From Cohnella hashimotonis (GTDB lineage Bacteria > Bacillota > Bacilli > Paenibacillales > Paenibacillaceae): a stretch of DNA of 64,000 nt. The first letter of the stretch is position 1. Each line of letters starts with the position of its first letter. Below are positions 1 through 8,554 of this stretch, piece after piece. The stretch covers positions 434,001-498,000 of the forward strand of contig NZ_JAGRPV010000001.1 of the NCBI RefSeq assembly GCF_030014955.1, in the 5' to 3' direction. Below the pieces are notes generated by a model, which saw only the letters and a program-made list of their open reading frames with translations, ran no database searches and was not told the DNA's origin. Both the position numbers and the translations under genes were made by a program.

Positions 1-1166
1 TGTCCGTGTTTTTATGCGGAATCGGCTTCAGCATCATCGCGCCTGTCGTCCCGTTCCTGGTGCAGCCGTATAATAGCGATCCGGCAGCGCAAGCCATCGC
101 CGTTACGCTGCTTACTTCCGTTTACGCATGCTGCGTGTTTTTCGCAGCTCCCGTACTTGGCGCCCTCAGCGACAAATATGGCCGTCGTCCCTTGCTGCTG
201 CTGTGCCTATTGGGTTCCGCGATTGGCTACTTCGTATTCGGATTGGGCGGCGCGCTGTGGATCCTGTTTGCGGGGCGCATCATAGAAGGGATAACCGGCG
301 GCAGCATCGGCACCCTATTCGCCTACTTTGCAGACATCATCCCACCGGAGCAGAGAACCAAGTATTTCGGTTGGGTGAGCGCGGTCGTCGGCGTAGGCAC
401 CGTCATCGGCCCGACGCTGGGCGGGGTGCTGGCCAAGCTCGATTATGCCGCACCTCTGTATTTTGGAGCCGTCATCACTTTACTGAATGTTGCATACGGA
501 TACTTCTTTATGCCGGAGAGCCTGGACAAGAACAGGAGGCTGAAGGCGATTCCCCTTGTAAGACTGAATCCGTTCGCCCAGCTTGCAAGCCTGCTTTCCA
601 TGAAAAGCTTGAGCAGACTCCTTATCTCCGCATTTCTGCTATGGGTACCGAACGGATCGCTCCAGGCCGTATTTTCTCAATTTACCCTGGACACCTTCAA
701 CTGGAAGCCGGCAACGATCGGACTCCTGTTTTCCATCATGGGCGTGCAGGACATCCTCTCCCAAAGCTTGATCATGCCCAAGCTTCTGAAAAAGCGAAGC
801 GATAAACAGATCGCGATTATCGGGATGAGCGCGGAGCTCGTCGGCTACGGTATGTTTGCGGTATCCGCGTTGTTCTCCTTTTATCCGCTCTTTATCGCGG
901 GCATGTTCGTATTCGGCTTTGGCGATTCGATTTTCGGCCCTTCCTTCAATGGGATGTTATCCAAGTCGGTCGATTCGAGCGAACAAGGAAGAATCCAGGG
1001 CGGCAGCCAATCGATTCAGGCATTAGCGAGGATGATCGGGCCGATCATTGGAGGGCAGGTTTACGTATCGCTTGGCCACGCCGCACCTGCATTAATGGGC
1101 GTGATTCTTATTGCGGCTGCGGTCCCTGTGTTGTGGGGCAGGAGGAGACCGGCATTGTTAAAATGA
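1..1166 (+). CDS. MFS drug-exporter-like transporter, 5'-partial
   Basis: Twelve-helix major facilitator of the TetA/DHA1 type, probably a proton-driven efflux pump in the cytoplasmic membrane. The reading frame is open to the first base of the window, and the visible protein begins inside the first membrane helix (GFSIIAPVVPFLV), so roughly 15-20 residues including the real start lie outside; the GTG at 6 is unlikely to be the start. The family motif A is clear (LGALSDKYGRRPLLL, near residue 55), and the protein ends normally (TGA at 1164) after about 386 visible residues. Substrate cannot be told from sequence. A strong terminator follows, so it ends its transcription unit. Confidence 0.85.
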   Translation, partial: SVFLCGIGFSIIAPVVPFLVQPYNSDPAAQAIAVTLLTSVYACCVFFAAPVLGALSDKYGRRPLLLLCLLGSAIGYFVFGLGGALWILFAGRIIEGITGGSIGTLFAYFADIIPPEQRTKYFGWVSAVVGVGTVIGPTLGGVLAKLDYAAPLYFGAVITLLNVAYGYFFMPESLDKNRRLKAIPLVRLNPFAQLASLLSMKSLSRLLISAFLLWVPNGSLQAVFSQFTLDTFNWKPATIGLLFSIMGVQDILSQSLIMPKLLKKRSDKQIAIIGMSAELVGYGMFAVSALFSFYPLFIAGMFVFGFGDSIFGPSFNGMLSKSVDSSEQGRIQGGSQSIQALARMIGPIIGGQVYVSLGHAAPALMGVILIAAAVPVLWGRRRPALLK

Positions 1167-1282
1167 GTGCGTAGGGATCAGATTGAATTTCTAGTCATTT
1201 CTCAGCCGAACAGCAAGGGAGATCGAGTGCTCGATTCGAAGCCGCCGATTTTATAGCATAGTAGCGTAATTAAGCAAGAGAC

Positions 1283-1328
1283 CAGCAGGAGTGAAGGACT
1301 GAGTCTGTCCGGAGCTGCTGCTTTTTTT
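1283..1328 (+). terminator. Rho-independent terminator after the MFS gene
   Basis: CAGCAG (1283-1288) pairs with CTGCTG (1315-1320), with an inner GGAC/GTCC helix, followed by a seven-T run. Confidence 0.75.
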
Positions 1329-1402
1329 ACATATGTTGGGCAGGATCGTTCTGGCGAACAACGAATATTAACGTTACAGTGCAGATACTGAGGAGATCCC
1401 GA

Positions 1403-2000
1403 ATGAATAATAAAATGCTTTTTATTTCGTTCGTCACGCTCGGTTTTCTTATAACTTCATTGTTGCTACTTGTGTGGCTGCTGCAACAAAATAAGCCTCT
1501 TCACGATCAGCTTGGAGAGGCGATATTAAAGGCAGATCCAAACTATAACGAAATCGTTCATTTGCATGCAGATCAAAAACAAACGATCGCTTTTTACAAA
1601 ACGAATAAGTCAGAGTTGGGCGTTTTATCGCTTAAAAAGAATTTTCGTAGATACAAAGTCGATGATTACCTAGGCAAAACCTCTATTTTTACAGATCAGA
1701 AATTAAGCTGGCACGGTACGGAAAAACAAATCAAACATCCATCTGCTGTACGGTCTGGTTAAAGATCCGGATATCACCCAGATTTTTTTGATAAGCGAGG
1801 TCAATAAGACAGCCCAAATGATTAATGATGGCGAGATTATCCTTTGGTATTCTTTGATAGAAAGCAGGTTGAAGTTGCCTATAACGATTCAGGCGACGAA
1901 TAGAGAAGGAAAAATAATGTATGAATATGGCGACATAGACTTTTGGAGTAAAGCAAAAATCGAAAATAAGGAGGGGGCAACATTCGCAACAAAGAATTAG
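1403..2000 (+). pseudogene. Frameshifted membrane-anchored hypothetical protein
   Basis: Starts at ATG 1403 with SD AGGAG at 1390-1394. One N-terminal membrane helix (about residues 5-25) is followed by a soluble part. The first frame stops at 1762 after a few out-of-character residues (HPSAVRSG). From about 1740 the neighbouring frame continues as HLLYGLVKDPDITQIFLISE and runs to the TAG at 1998-2000. The two pieces fit together as one protein of about 200 residues if a single base is dropped near the A-rich stretch 1720-1735. This is either a genuine frameshift mutation or an assembly error at that stretch. The family is not recognised with confidence and no function is proposed. Confidence 0.6.
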
Positions 2001-2029
2001 CGGAGATCATCCTGCACATACGAGGATAC

Positions 2030-2260
2030 ATGGGGAAAGACACAGAACTGCTCTGGTCCAAGTACGATGACATTAACGACCTGATCGCTGAGCTTGATGA
2101 TGTCCTGGAGCGCCTCCAGCGCAAGGACCTATCGGTTTTGCCCGAAATCGCCGCTATGTTTGCGCCTACTGCATCGCTTCAAGAAATCTCGCTATCGAAT
2201 GGATGGGGCGAGGCTTTTTTATATTATTCGGGACGCGTTGACGATCTCTTGCTTGATTAA
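2030..2260 (+). CDS. Small acidic hypothetical protein
   Basis: A 76-residue acidic protein rich in D, E and L, with a likely helical first half (INDLIAELDDVLERLQ) and no membrane segment or recognised domain. The ATG at 2030 has GAGG about 5 nt upstream. The same frame is open further upstream and reads naturally as NKELAEIILHIRGY before this Met, beginning at an ATT (1982) placed 4 nt after a strong GGAGGGGG inside the end of the preceding broken gene. The true start may therefore be a rare ATT at 1982 with translational coupling. Function unknown. Confidence 0.5.
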   Translation: MGKDTELLWSKYDDINDLIAELDDVLERLQRKDLSVLPEIAAMFAPTASLQEISLSNGWGEAFLYYSGRVDDLLLD

Positions 2261-2376
2261 CGTCTCGGGAAACGATAAACGACGGCGGGGCGGCTATTAT
2301 AGCAATCTAAAAGAAACGGGGAATCGAATAAAAAGATATATTTAAGACAGAGAATCCGCATGAAGGAGGAAACCTG

Positions 2377-2751
2377 ATGCTATTTATGCTGATCGTCAAA
2401 GCCTCGCACCATTCGGAAGCCGGGAAGCTTCCGAGCGCGCAGCTCAGGGAGGCTATGTCGAGGTACAATGAAGAATTGATAGAAGCCGGAGTAAGGATTA
2501 TGGCAAAGGGGCTGCACCCGAGCTCAAACGGACTGCGCATATCGTTTCCGAAGCCGGGGGAGGAGCCGGTCGTCACGGAAGGCCCTTTTGCGCCGTCGCC
2601 GGATTTAGTCGCGGGATTCATCCTTATCGACGTGAAGTCGAAGGAAGAAGCGGTCCATTGGGCCACGAGGATGCCGGACCCGCAAGGGCACGGGGAAGGG
2701 CAGATCGAATTGCGGCAGGTGTTTGAGGCGCCGGATATTACGGAGGAATAA
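2377..2751 (+). CDS. YCII/DGPF-domain protein
   Basis: A 124-residue single-domain protein of the YCII-related (DGPF) family, whose members are small cytoplasmic dimeric ferredoxin-fold proteins, often of unknown function and sometimes paired with ECF sigma factors. The diagnostic segment is TEGPFAPSPDLVAGF near residue 68, matching the usual DGPF(A)E...GF region, followed by the conserved amphipathic helix SKEEAVHWATRMP. The ATG at 2377 follows an AAGGAGG SD. It sits 5 nt before the VOC-domain gene and is probably cotranscribed with it. No sigma factor lies alongside. Confidence 0.85.
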   Translation: MLFMLIVKASHHSEAGKLPSAQLREAMSRYNEELIEAGVRIMAKGLHPSSNGLRISFPKPGEEPVVTEGPFAPSPDLVAGFILIDVKSKEEAVHWATRMPDPQGHGEGQIELRQVFEAPDITEE

Positions 2752-2756
2752 CGTCT

Positions 2757-3188
2757 ATGCGCGAATATATTACGGGAGTAACTTGCATTTACGTACCTGT
2801 GAATGATGTGTACGAGTCGATTCAATGGTATCAAAAAAACTTGGGGTACCAACCGGCAAGCAGCGAGCGTATGGAGCCTGGGATGACGACGGCCGTTTTA
2901 AACGTACCCGACCAGAATGGCGACTTGCCTTCGCCGGGGTTAAGGCAAGTCGTCCCTGCGCTGTTCCTCCACAAGTCCGATGAAGAAGGCGGTCGCTTAC
3001 GTTTCTCGTGGTCTTTGGATCAGGGCAGGCCCCATGCCATCGCGTGCTTCATCTCGCCGCGGATCGAGGAGCTCCTGGAGCGCTTCAAGAAAAACGGCGT
3101 AAATATTATCGGTGAACGGATGACCAGCGGACCCAATATAACGTTTGCCGATCCGGACGGCAACCTGTGGGAAGTCTGGCGGCCGTAG
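2757..3188 (+). CDS. VOC (glyoxalase/bleomycin resistance) family protein
   Basis: A 143-residue protein with the vicinal-oxygen-chelate fold. The N-terminal beta-alpha unit (YVPVNDVYESIQWYQKNLGY) and the C-terminal signature (ITFADPDGNLWEVW) are clear. Members are metal-dependent isomerases, dioxygenases or small-molecule binding proteins, and the substrate cannot be inferred here. The start lies 5 nt after the YCII stop, so the two probably form an operon. It ends just before the convergent esterase gene. Confidence 0.85.
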   Translation: MREYITGVTCIYVPVNDVYESIQWYQKNLGYQPASSERMEPGMTTAVLNVPDQNGDLPSPGLRQVVPALFLHKSDEEGGRLRFSWSLDQGRPHAIACFISPRIEELLERFKKNGVNIIGERMTSGPNITFADPDGNLWEVWRP

Positions 3189-3220
3189 TGTTCCAATCGT
3201 TTTGCCATGTTTGATGAGCG

Positions 3221-4057
3221 TTAAGGCTGAAGCAGCCACCGGTGCATCTCGGGAAATAGCCGGCCCCACGTAGATTCGTGGTGCGTCCCGTCCGGCACGC
3301 AGTCGAATCGGACGCGGCTCTCCGGAACCCCCGCTGCGACTATGGCCTGGCGAGCTTGCGTGACGTGCTCCAGAGCTAGTTTATTAAAATCAGGATTGTC
3401 GGTCTCCTGCTCTCCGATGCTCAAGTAGACGCGCAGCGCTGGAGACAGCGCCGACTCCCGGAGCAGCTGCATGATCGCGCCTTCGTCGTGCCACATGACA
3501 AAGGAAATCCCGCCCACGCGGCCAAACCGATCGGGGTAACGAATTGCCGCAAACAGCGAGATGTAGGCGCCGAACGAGCTGCCGCCAATCATCGTATGCG
3601 CCGCCTCGGGAAGCGTCCGGAAGCGGCTGTCGATATAAGGCTTCAGCGTCTCCGCCACAAACGCGACATGCGCCTCCCCTTTTCCCCCGAAGCCATATTC
3701 CGAATTAATCGCGAAGTTATATTCGTGATTGCGCTGATCGTCCCCGTGATCGACCGCGACCACGATCGCCTCCAGCGTGGGATCCTCCTGCGACATCTGC
3801 TCCATCGCCTCGTCGACGCCCCACTCGGTTCCCCACGACGTCGCTTGATCGAATACGTTTTGACCGTCATGCAAGTACCAGACCGGATAGCTGCGAATTC
3901 CTTCGTTATAACTCCTCGGCAAATAAATCCACACTCTCCGCGCAATCTCAAGCTGCGGGATCGGGAATGCGTCTATGATTCGGACGTCGCCGGATAGGGT
4001 GTGGGCAGCCTCGTCTATGAGAACCTCTCTCCAAGGCAGTGGATCGCTAATCGTCAT
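3221..4057 (-). CDS. Esterase of the EstD/IroE-like alpha/beta-hydrolase family
   Basis: A 278-residue cytoplasmic alpha/beta hydrolase of the putative esterase family (PF00756), which includes enterochelin esterases and esterase D. Visible features are the oxyanion-side segment WYLHDGQNVFD, the nucleophile elbow GGSSFGAY (Ser near residue 161) and a late His in DGTHHESTW. No signal peptide, so hydrolysis of an intracellular ester is likely; the substrate is unknown. A diverged copy of its middle (IGGISFVMWHDEGAI region) lies 3.9 kb downstream on the same strand at 7343-7441, which shows that a relative of this gene once existed there. Confidence 0.85.
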   Translation of the reverse strand: MTISDPLPWREVLIDEAAHTLSGDVRIIDAFPIPQLEIARRVWIYLPRSYNEGIRSYPVWYLHDGQNVFDQATSWGTEWGVDEAMEQMSQEDPTLEAIVVAVDHGDDQRNHEYNFAINSEYGFGGKGEAHVAFVAETLKPYIDSRFRTLPEAAHTMIGGSSFGAYISLFAAIRYPDRFGRVGGISFVMWHDEGAIMQLLRESALSPALRVYLSIGEQETDNPDFNKLALEHVTQARQAIVAAGVPESRVRFDCVPDGTHHESTWGRLFPEMHRWLLQP

Positions 4058-4086
4058 GAATGAGTCTCCTTGTACAATCTTCTCAT

Positions 4087-5460
4087 TTAAATCCAGAAGG
4101 ACGGCGTATAGTCGTTATCGGTAAGTTTAGCATGGTCGAGTTCTTCCGCGATCGTTTGAATGCCCTTTTCAATCTCCTGTTCATCTGTGCGCATCATGCT
4201 CATCCGCAGCAGGTTCGGCTTGGGAAAAGTGGGGAGGAATTGCTGGTCCGCCCGGAGCACGTCGACGCCCCGTTCGCTTAACCGCTTGGCAAGCTCCTCC
4301 GTATGGATGCCCGGTAGATTAATTGCGGCAAAGATCCCTCCGCTGGACGGGATGGAATATAGAAAGGCCTTGGGCAGCAGTCGGCTCGAGGCTTCCTTTA
4401 GCTTGCGCATTCGCTGGCCGTACATGGCTCTCATTCGCTTGGCATGATGCGCGTACATGCCGGATTGCATAAAAATCTCCAGCACCCCTTGCGAGAGCAC
4501 GGATGTGCTCAGATCCGCCGTTCGCTTATGCTGCTGAAGGGAGGGCACCAATGTCTTCGGGACGGCCGCAGCGGCGAGTCTCAGTCCCGGCAGCATGACT
4601 TTTGAAAAGCTCCGAAGGTACAGGACATGACTGGAGCCGCCGTAAGCCCATATCGGATCCGCTTTGCTGTCGGTTTCAAAGTCCGCTAAATAGTCGTCCT
4701 CGACGATATACACATCGTACTTTTGCGCGAGATCCGCTATTCTTTGCTTCTCTTTTGGCGTATAAGAGGTGCCTAACGGATTATGAAAACGCGGAATCGT
4801 ATAGAAGAACTTGATCATATTGCTTTGAAAATGGCGTTCCAACGCGGTCCAGTCTATGCCTTCGGGCGTTCTTTCGATGCCGATGACGGTTTGGTTTTGC
4901 GCTTTTAGCGACTCCAGCATCCCCCAGTAGGTAGGTTGTTCCACCAGGATGTTCGTTTTGCCGTTGGGGAAAGGCATTCCGTTCAGCAGATGAAGCGCTT
5001 GCTGGGCGCCTGAAAACACAAAGATCTGCCGCTCCGAAGAAAAGACTTGTTGTTTATGAAACAGCTGCACCATTTCCTGTCGCAGGGACAACAATCCTTG
5101 CGGATCGGGATAGGTGAAGATGGAATCTTCGAATAAGGCCATCGCCTTGTTCAGGCATTGCCGAAAATCCGTTTGAGATAGTGAAGAGGGTGCCGGCGCC
5201 GCCGACGTAAAATCGATGCGTTGCTTTTGGAGCAAGGGTAAAAGGGCTTCCTGGGCGACGACGTAGTAGCCGCTTTTCGGGCGCGAGTAGATGAGATGCT
5301 CTCTTTCGAGCTCCTGATAGGCGCTGATGATCGTATTGAGGCTGCATGAAAAGGCTTGGCTTTGCTCTCGTATGGAGGGCAATTTTTGCCCCGGAATAAC
5401 AAGACCGTCGACGATATCCGAGCGGATCCGGGAGATCACCGCTTGCTTTTTATTTGTCAT
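4087..5460 (-). CDS. MocR/PdxR-family transcriptional regulator
   Basis: A 457-residue fusion typical of MocR proteins: an N-terminal GntR winged helix (about residues 5-70, with GQKLPSIREQSQAFSCSLNT) joined to a PLP-dependent aminotransferase fold (about 95-450). The PLP Lys is in YLRSFSKVMLPGLRLA, and EQPTYWGM and EDDYLADF are typical of the fold. MocR proteins sense PLP or amino-compound metabolites and often control a divergent gene. ATG 5460 is chosen because it follows AGGGGGAG; the longer frame has no SD. The divergent EamA transporter is the likely target, with an operator between them at 5482-5530. Confidence 0.92.
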   Translation of the reverse strand: MTNKKQAVISRIRSDIVDGLVIPGQKLPSIREQSQAFSCSLNTIISAYQELEREHLIYSRPKSGYYVVAQEALLPLLQKQRIDFTSAAPAPSSLSQTDFRQCLNKAMALFEDSIFTYPDPQGLLSLRQEMVQLFHKQQVFSSERQIFVFSGAQQALHLLNGMPFPNGKTNILVEQPTYWGMLESLKAQNQTVIGIERTPEGIDWTALERHFQSNMIKFFYTIPRFHNPLGTSYTPKEKQRIADLAQKYDVYIVEDDYLADFETDSKADPIWAYGGSSHVLYLRSFSKVMLPGLRLAAAAVPKTLVPSLQQHKRTADLSTSVLSQGVLEIFMQSGMYAHHAKRMRAMYGQRMRKLKEASSRLLPKAFLYSIPSSGGIFAAINLPGIHTEELAKRLSERGVDVLRADQQFLPTFPKPNLLRMSMMRTDEQEIEKGIQTIAEELDHAKLTDNDYTPSFWI

Positions 5461-5481
5461 CGCTGCTCCCCCTAAATTGCG

Positions 5482-5530
5482 ATCTGTATCCTTACAGATG
5501 CGATTATTGTGGATGTACGTGCACATCTGT
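5482..5530. promoter_or_regulatory. Probable MocR operator, three ATCTGT half-sites
   Basis: ATCTGTA (5482-5488) and its inverse TACAGAT (5493-5499) form a palindrome, and a third half-site CATCTGT lies at 5524-5530. A TATAAT box follows at 5537-5542 for the EamA gene. Repeated half-sites between divergent promoters are usual for MocR-family control; the assignment is inferred. Confidence 0.6.
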
Positions 5531-5580
5531 CGCTATTATAATGCAGATTATCGAATAAGCGTAAATATGGGGTGTACAGC

Positions 5581-6447
5581 ATGAACCAAACAACAGGCGG
5601 GTGGATCAACGGATTTTTAGGCGTGCTTGTCTTCAGCGGCTCCCTGCCGGCAACGCGATTGGCGGTTATGGATTTCGATCCGCTGTTCCTTACGGCATGC
5701 CGCGCTGCCATTGCCGGGATATTGGCGGCTGGATTGCTGGTTATCTTCAGGCAACAACGGCCCGTTGTTAAAGAGATTTTCCCGCTTGCGTTAGTGGCGT
5801 TATGCGTTGTCGTAGGGTTTCCGCTGCTGACCGGCTTGGCGCTTCAATATGTCGCCACTGCGCATGCGATTGTCTATGTGGGCTTGCTGCCGCTATCGAC
5901 CGCCGTTTTTGGGGTACTGCGGGGTGGCGAGCGCCCTACGCCGGCGTTTTGGGTGTTATCGGCGCTAGGGAGCTGCCTTGTAGCGGGATATGCATTGGTT
6001 AATGGAGCCGCAGCATCGCCACTCGGCGATGGGCTCATGCTGGCGTCGATTACCGCGTGCGGGTACGGGTATGCCGAAGGCGCGCGACTATCGCGGAGAC
6101 TGGGCGGATGGCAGGTCATCTCCTGGGCGCTCCTCCTATCGCTGCCGCCAATGTTGGTTATTGCGTTGTGTACGATGCCTCAATCTTGGGGCAGCATTCG
6201 ATTGTCATCTTACTTGAGCCTTGGCTATGTCTCGCTGTTCAGCATGCTGATCGGCTTCGTGTTCTGGTATCGCGGTCTTGCGCAAGGCGGCATAGCGGCG
6301 GTCGGGCAGCTGCAGCTCCTCCAACCCTTCTTCGGCCTGCTGCTCTCGGCTCTTGTCTTGCATGAATCCGTTGGCTGGCCGGTCTTTATCGTGAATACGG
6401 GCGTTGTCCTGTGCGTGGCGTTTGCGAAACGATTCGCTTCAAAATAA
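5581..6447 (+). CDS. EamA/DMT-family transporter
   Basis: A 288-residue protein of about ten hydrophobic helices with the internal duplication of the drug/metabolite transporter superfamily (EamA repeats at about 7-140 and 150-285). It probably exports a small metabolite, and in MocR-paired cases the cargo is often an amino acid or vitamin B6-related compound, but nothing here fixes it. ATG 5581 is preferred over the GTG at 5572 because GGGGTG sits just upstream of it. It is divergent from the MocR gene and shares its control region. Confidence 0.9.
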   Translation: MNQTTGGWINGFLGVLVFSGSLPATRLAVMDFDPLFLTACRAAIAGILAAGLLVIFRQQRPVVKEIFPLALVALCVVVGFPLLTGLALQYVATAHAIVYVGLLPLSTAVFGVLRGGERPTPAFWVLSALGSCLVAGYALVNGAAASPLGDGLMLASITACGYGYAEGARLSRRLGGWQVISWALLLSLPPMLVIALCTMPQSWGSIRLSSYLSLGYVSLFSMLIGFVFWYRGLAQGGIAAVGQLQLLQPFFGLLLSALVLHESVGWPVFIVNTGVVLCVAFAKRFASK

Positions 6448-6491
6448 AATGGAGGTAACTGGATTCGTAGCAAAATAACGAGGTGAATCGA

Positions 6492-7151
6492 TTGAACCTG
6501 GATGCGTATCAAATTCGGGCAGCGGAGCAGGAAGATTGGGCGCCAGGCTGGGATGCTATCGATGAAGCATTCGAAAAGCTTTATCCCGGACAGACGCCGG
6601 CCCATTACGGGACAGATATTCATGTACGCGCCCTGTTCGGGGGAGATAACTTCCTGGACGGCTATAGCATCTATCAGTCTGAGAATGGATATAAGCATAT
6701 GCTGACGTATGGAATGACGGAGCTTTACGTGGAGGAACAATCCTTTGGAGGCGAATGGAGCCGGTGGGGCTATGAAATGACATTCAAGTTGAAGGAAGAA
6801 TCGGTAGAAAACTGTTTGTGGGCCATCGATATGCTTTCGAATCTTGCCAGGTATACGTACACGCGTGAAACTTTCTTCGAGCCCTTTCAGTATATCGCAG
6901 GGAATGGAAGCTCGATACACGTCGGCGTTGAATCTGCGATTACAGCCTTGATCGTCGTAAGCGATACGGAAGCTGAAGGGATTAATACCGTTCATGGCAA
7001 GGTTGATTTCAATCAATTGGTTGGAATAACGCAACGAGAGCTAGATCTATTGAAAGAGGACGGCACTCGAATTCATCGCTTAATCGAGAACATGAAGCGG
7101 GATAATCCGTTTCTGATGACGGATATGAACCGGACGCAGTCTTATTTATAG
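6492..7151 (+). CDS. Suppressor-of-fused (SUFU) domain protein
   Basis: About 219 residues matching the bacterial SUFU-like domain (PF05076): an early AFEKLYPGQTPAHYG segment, then GGDNFLDGYSIYQ, TYGMTELY and WSRWGYEMTFKL, ending with QLVGITQRELDLLK. Bacterial members have no settled function and often accompany polymorphic-toxin immunity loci; no toxin gene is adjacent here. TTG 6492 is taken as the start because GAGGTGA (6479-6485) is correctly spaced for it, while a GTG at 6483 is part of that SD. Probably cytoplasmic. Confidence 0.85.
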   Translation: MNLDAYQIRAAEQEDWAPGWDAIDEAFEKLYPGQTPAHYGTDIHVRALFGGDNFLDGYSIYQSENGYKHMLTYGMTELYVEEQSFGGEWSRWGYEMTFKLKEESVENCLWAIDMLSNLARYTYTRETFFEPFQYIAGNGSSIHVGVESAITALIVVSDTEAEGINTVHGKVDFNQLVGITQRELDLLKEDGTRIHRLIENMKRDNPFLMTDMNRTQSYL

Positions 7152-7593
7152 CAGAAGGCTAGAATCGCGCATCTGCAGGAGAGAAATTGAGGCTACGAGG
7201 TTGACCGAGGCACCCTATGGGTCGACATCGACGTGATTTAAGCCCTTCACAGGGTCTTTTTTATTTCGCGTGTCCCCATACCAACGACAGGAGAAGTTTA
7301 TATGATCACGCTCAGAAAAATGATGCTGGAGAAACGGCGTGCAATGCCCAGGTGGACGCGCAGCGCAGGAGACAGCGCCGACTCGCGGAGCGGCTGCTTG
7401 ATCGCGCCTTCGTCGTGCCACATGACAAAGGAAATGCCGCCGATCTCGGCCAATCCGGCGAGCACAACTATCAAAATGGCGATAAACAACAGGAAATGCC
7501 CCTGTCCAACGCGAACTTTTGTATGACAAGCTTAACCGGAAATCATCTTATATTATAAACAATATACGCTCGCTGAAGGGAGTCATCGCGCAC
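7152..7593. other. Intergenic stretch containing the mosaic scar
   Basis: 442 bases without an intact gene. It contains the YnfA/esterase scar at 7302-7489, a weak GCCC/GGGT hairpin before a six-T run (about 7241-7263) that may end the SUFU transcript, and an AT-rich stretch (about 7545-7570) likely to hold the promoter of the downstream kinase gene. Confidence 0.5.
7302..7489 (-). pseudogene. Mosaic scar: YnfA-like start joined to an esterase fragment
   Basis: On the minus strand a TTG at 7489, preceded by AGGGG, opens with MFIAILIVVLAGLAEIGG, which matches the start of UPF0060/YnfA membrane proteins. At the Gly-Gly it passes without interruption into about 33 residues nearly identical to the middle of the esterase encoded at 3221-4057 (GGISFVMWHDEGAI onward, 7343-7441), then loses similarity. 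On the plus strand an ATG at 7302 with a good SD begins a short frame (MITLRKMM) that may be the start of a third gene. None of these pieces is complete, so no working product is expected. Confidence 0.6.
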
Positions 7594-8511
7594 ATGATCG
7601 CAATTCCCGATACTTTTAAAAAAAGAATGCATGAGCTCCACGGCGAGGAAGGATCCGCATGGACGGAGGCGTTGCCCGGGTTGGTTCACGAGTTCGCACA
7701 GCGTTTCGGCTTTGTCCCGGAGCAGCCCTTTTCCAACTTATCTTACAACTTCTTGCTTCGCGCGAAGCGCAGCGACGGCAATCCGGTCGTCCTTAAAGCG
7801 TCGTTCATGAAAGAAGAGCTGTCCAGGGAAATCAAGGTGCTTCGCGCCTACGAGGGGCGGGGAACGATCCGTGTGCTGGATGAAGACGAGGACAGGGGCA
7901 CGGCTTTGCTTGAATGCGTAGAACCGGGCACGCCGTTATCGGCGATCGAGGACGATGCGGCCGCGACCGAGATTTTTTGCGAAGTATTTAACGGCCTTCA
8001 TCTCTCGGCTCCGACCGATGCGGGATACCATTCCATGAAGCGGCACTTCGCGGGCATCGAGCGATATCGCGAGAGGCAAAGCCGCGGGGAGAGCGAAGCT
8101 CCGCTGCCGGAGAGCTGGCTGGAAAATGCGGAAGAATGCCTGGCCTATCTCATCTCGACGACGAGCGAGGATGTTCTGCTGCACGGCGATCTGCATCATG
8201 AGAACATCCTGCTCCGCGGCGAATCGCAATGGGCGGTCATCGATCCGAAAGGCGTCGTCGGCGACATCCATTTCGAGACGATCCAATACCTGCTTAACTA
8301 CGAAGATCGAGGCGGCGATCGCGAGCAAGTGCTGCACAACAGAATCGCCGTCATGGCCGATCGTCTCGATCTGGACCGTCGCCGGATCGCGATGTGGGGC
8401 GTCGCGCGAGGCGTGCTCGACGCGTGTTGGACGATTGAAGACGGAGGAACGGATTGGCAGCGGGGGATCGGCATATCGGAGCGCTTTGCGGGCTATTTGA
8501 ACAAGCTGTAA
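7594..8511 (+). CDS. Aminoglycoside/hydroxyurea phosphotransferase-like kinase
   Basis: A 305-residue protein of the APH(6)/hydroxyurea phosphotransferase family (PF04655 type). The catalytic Brenner motif HGDLHHENIL is near residue 201 and the metal-binding segment is AVIDPKGVVGD; an N-terminal lobe Lys is in PVVLKASFMKEE. Members phosphorylate streptomycin or related small molecules using ATP, but many chromosomal members have no known drug substrate, so resistance should not be assumed. ATG 7594 has AAGGGAG 12 nt upstream; a longer frame from TTG 7519 begins in the scar and is rejected. It converges on the lactonase gene. Confidence 0.85.
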   Translation: MIAIPDTFKKRMHELHGEEGSAWTEALPGLVHEFAQRFGFVPEQPFSNLSYNFLLRAKRSDGNPVVLKASFMKEELSREIKVLRAYEGRGTIRVLDEDEDRGTALLECVEPGTPLSAIEDDAAATEIFCEVFNGLHLSAPTDAGYHSMKRHFAGIERYRERQSRGESEAPLPESWLENAEECLAYLISTTSEDVLLHGDLHHENILLRGESQWAVIDPKGVVGDIHFETIQYLLNYEDRGGDREQVLHNRIAVMADRLDLDRRRIAMWGVARGVLDACWTIEDGGTDWQRGIGISERFAGYLNKL

Positions 8512-8554
8512 ATGAATAACGGAGCTTCGCGCCAAGCGAACGTTCGTTATTCAT
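8512..8554. terminator. Hairpin between convergent kinase and lactonase genes
   Basis: ATGAATAACG (8512-8521) pairs with CGTTATTCAT (8545-8554), with an inner TTCGC/GCGAA helix. It begins right after the kinase stop and overlaps the lactonase stop, so it probably serves both directions, though there is no strong T run. Confidence 0.5.

Noticed and set aside
6483..6491. GTG start for the SUFU gene
   Set aside because: The GTG is part of the GAGGTGA Shine-Dalgarno sequence for the TTG at 6492.
7302..7526. A 74-residue protein with a good SD
   Set aside because: Most of it is the antisense of the esterase fragment; only the first dozen residues could come from a former gene start, possibly a GNAT gene, which is too short to claim.
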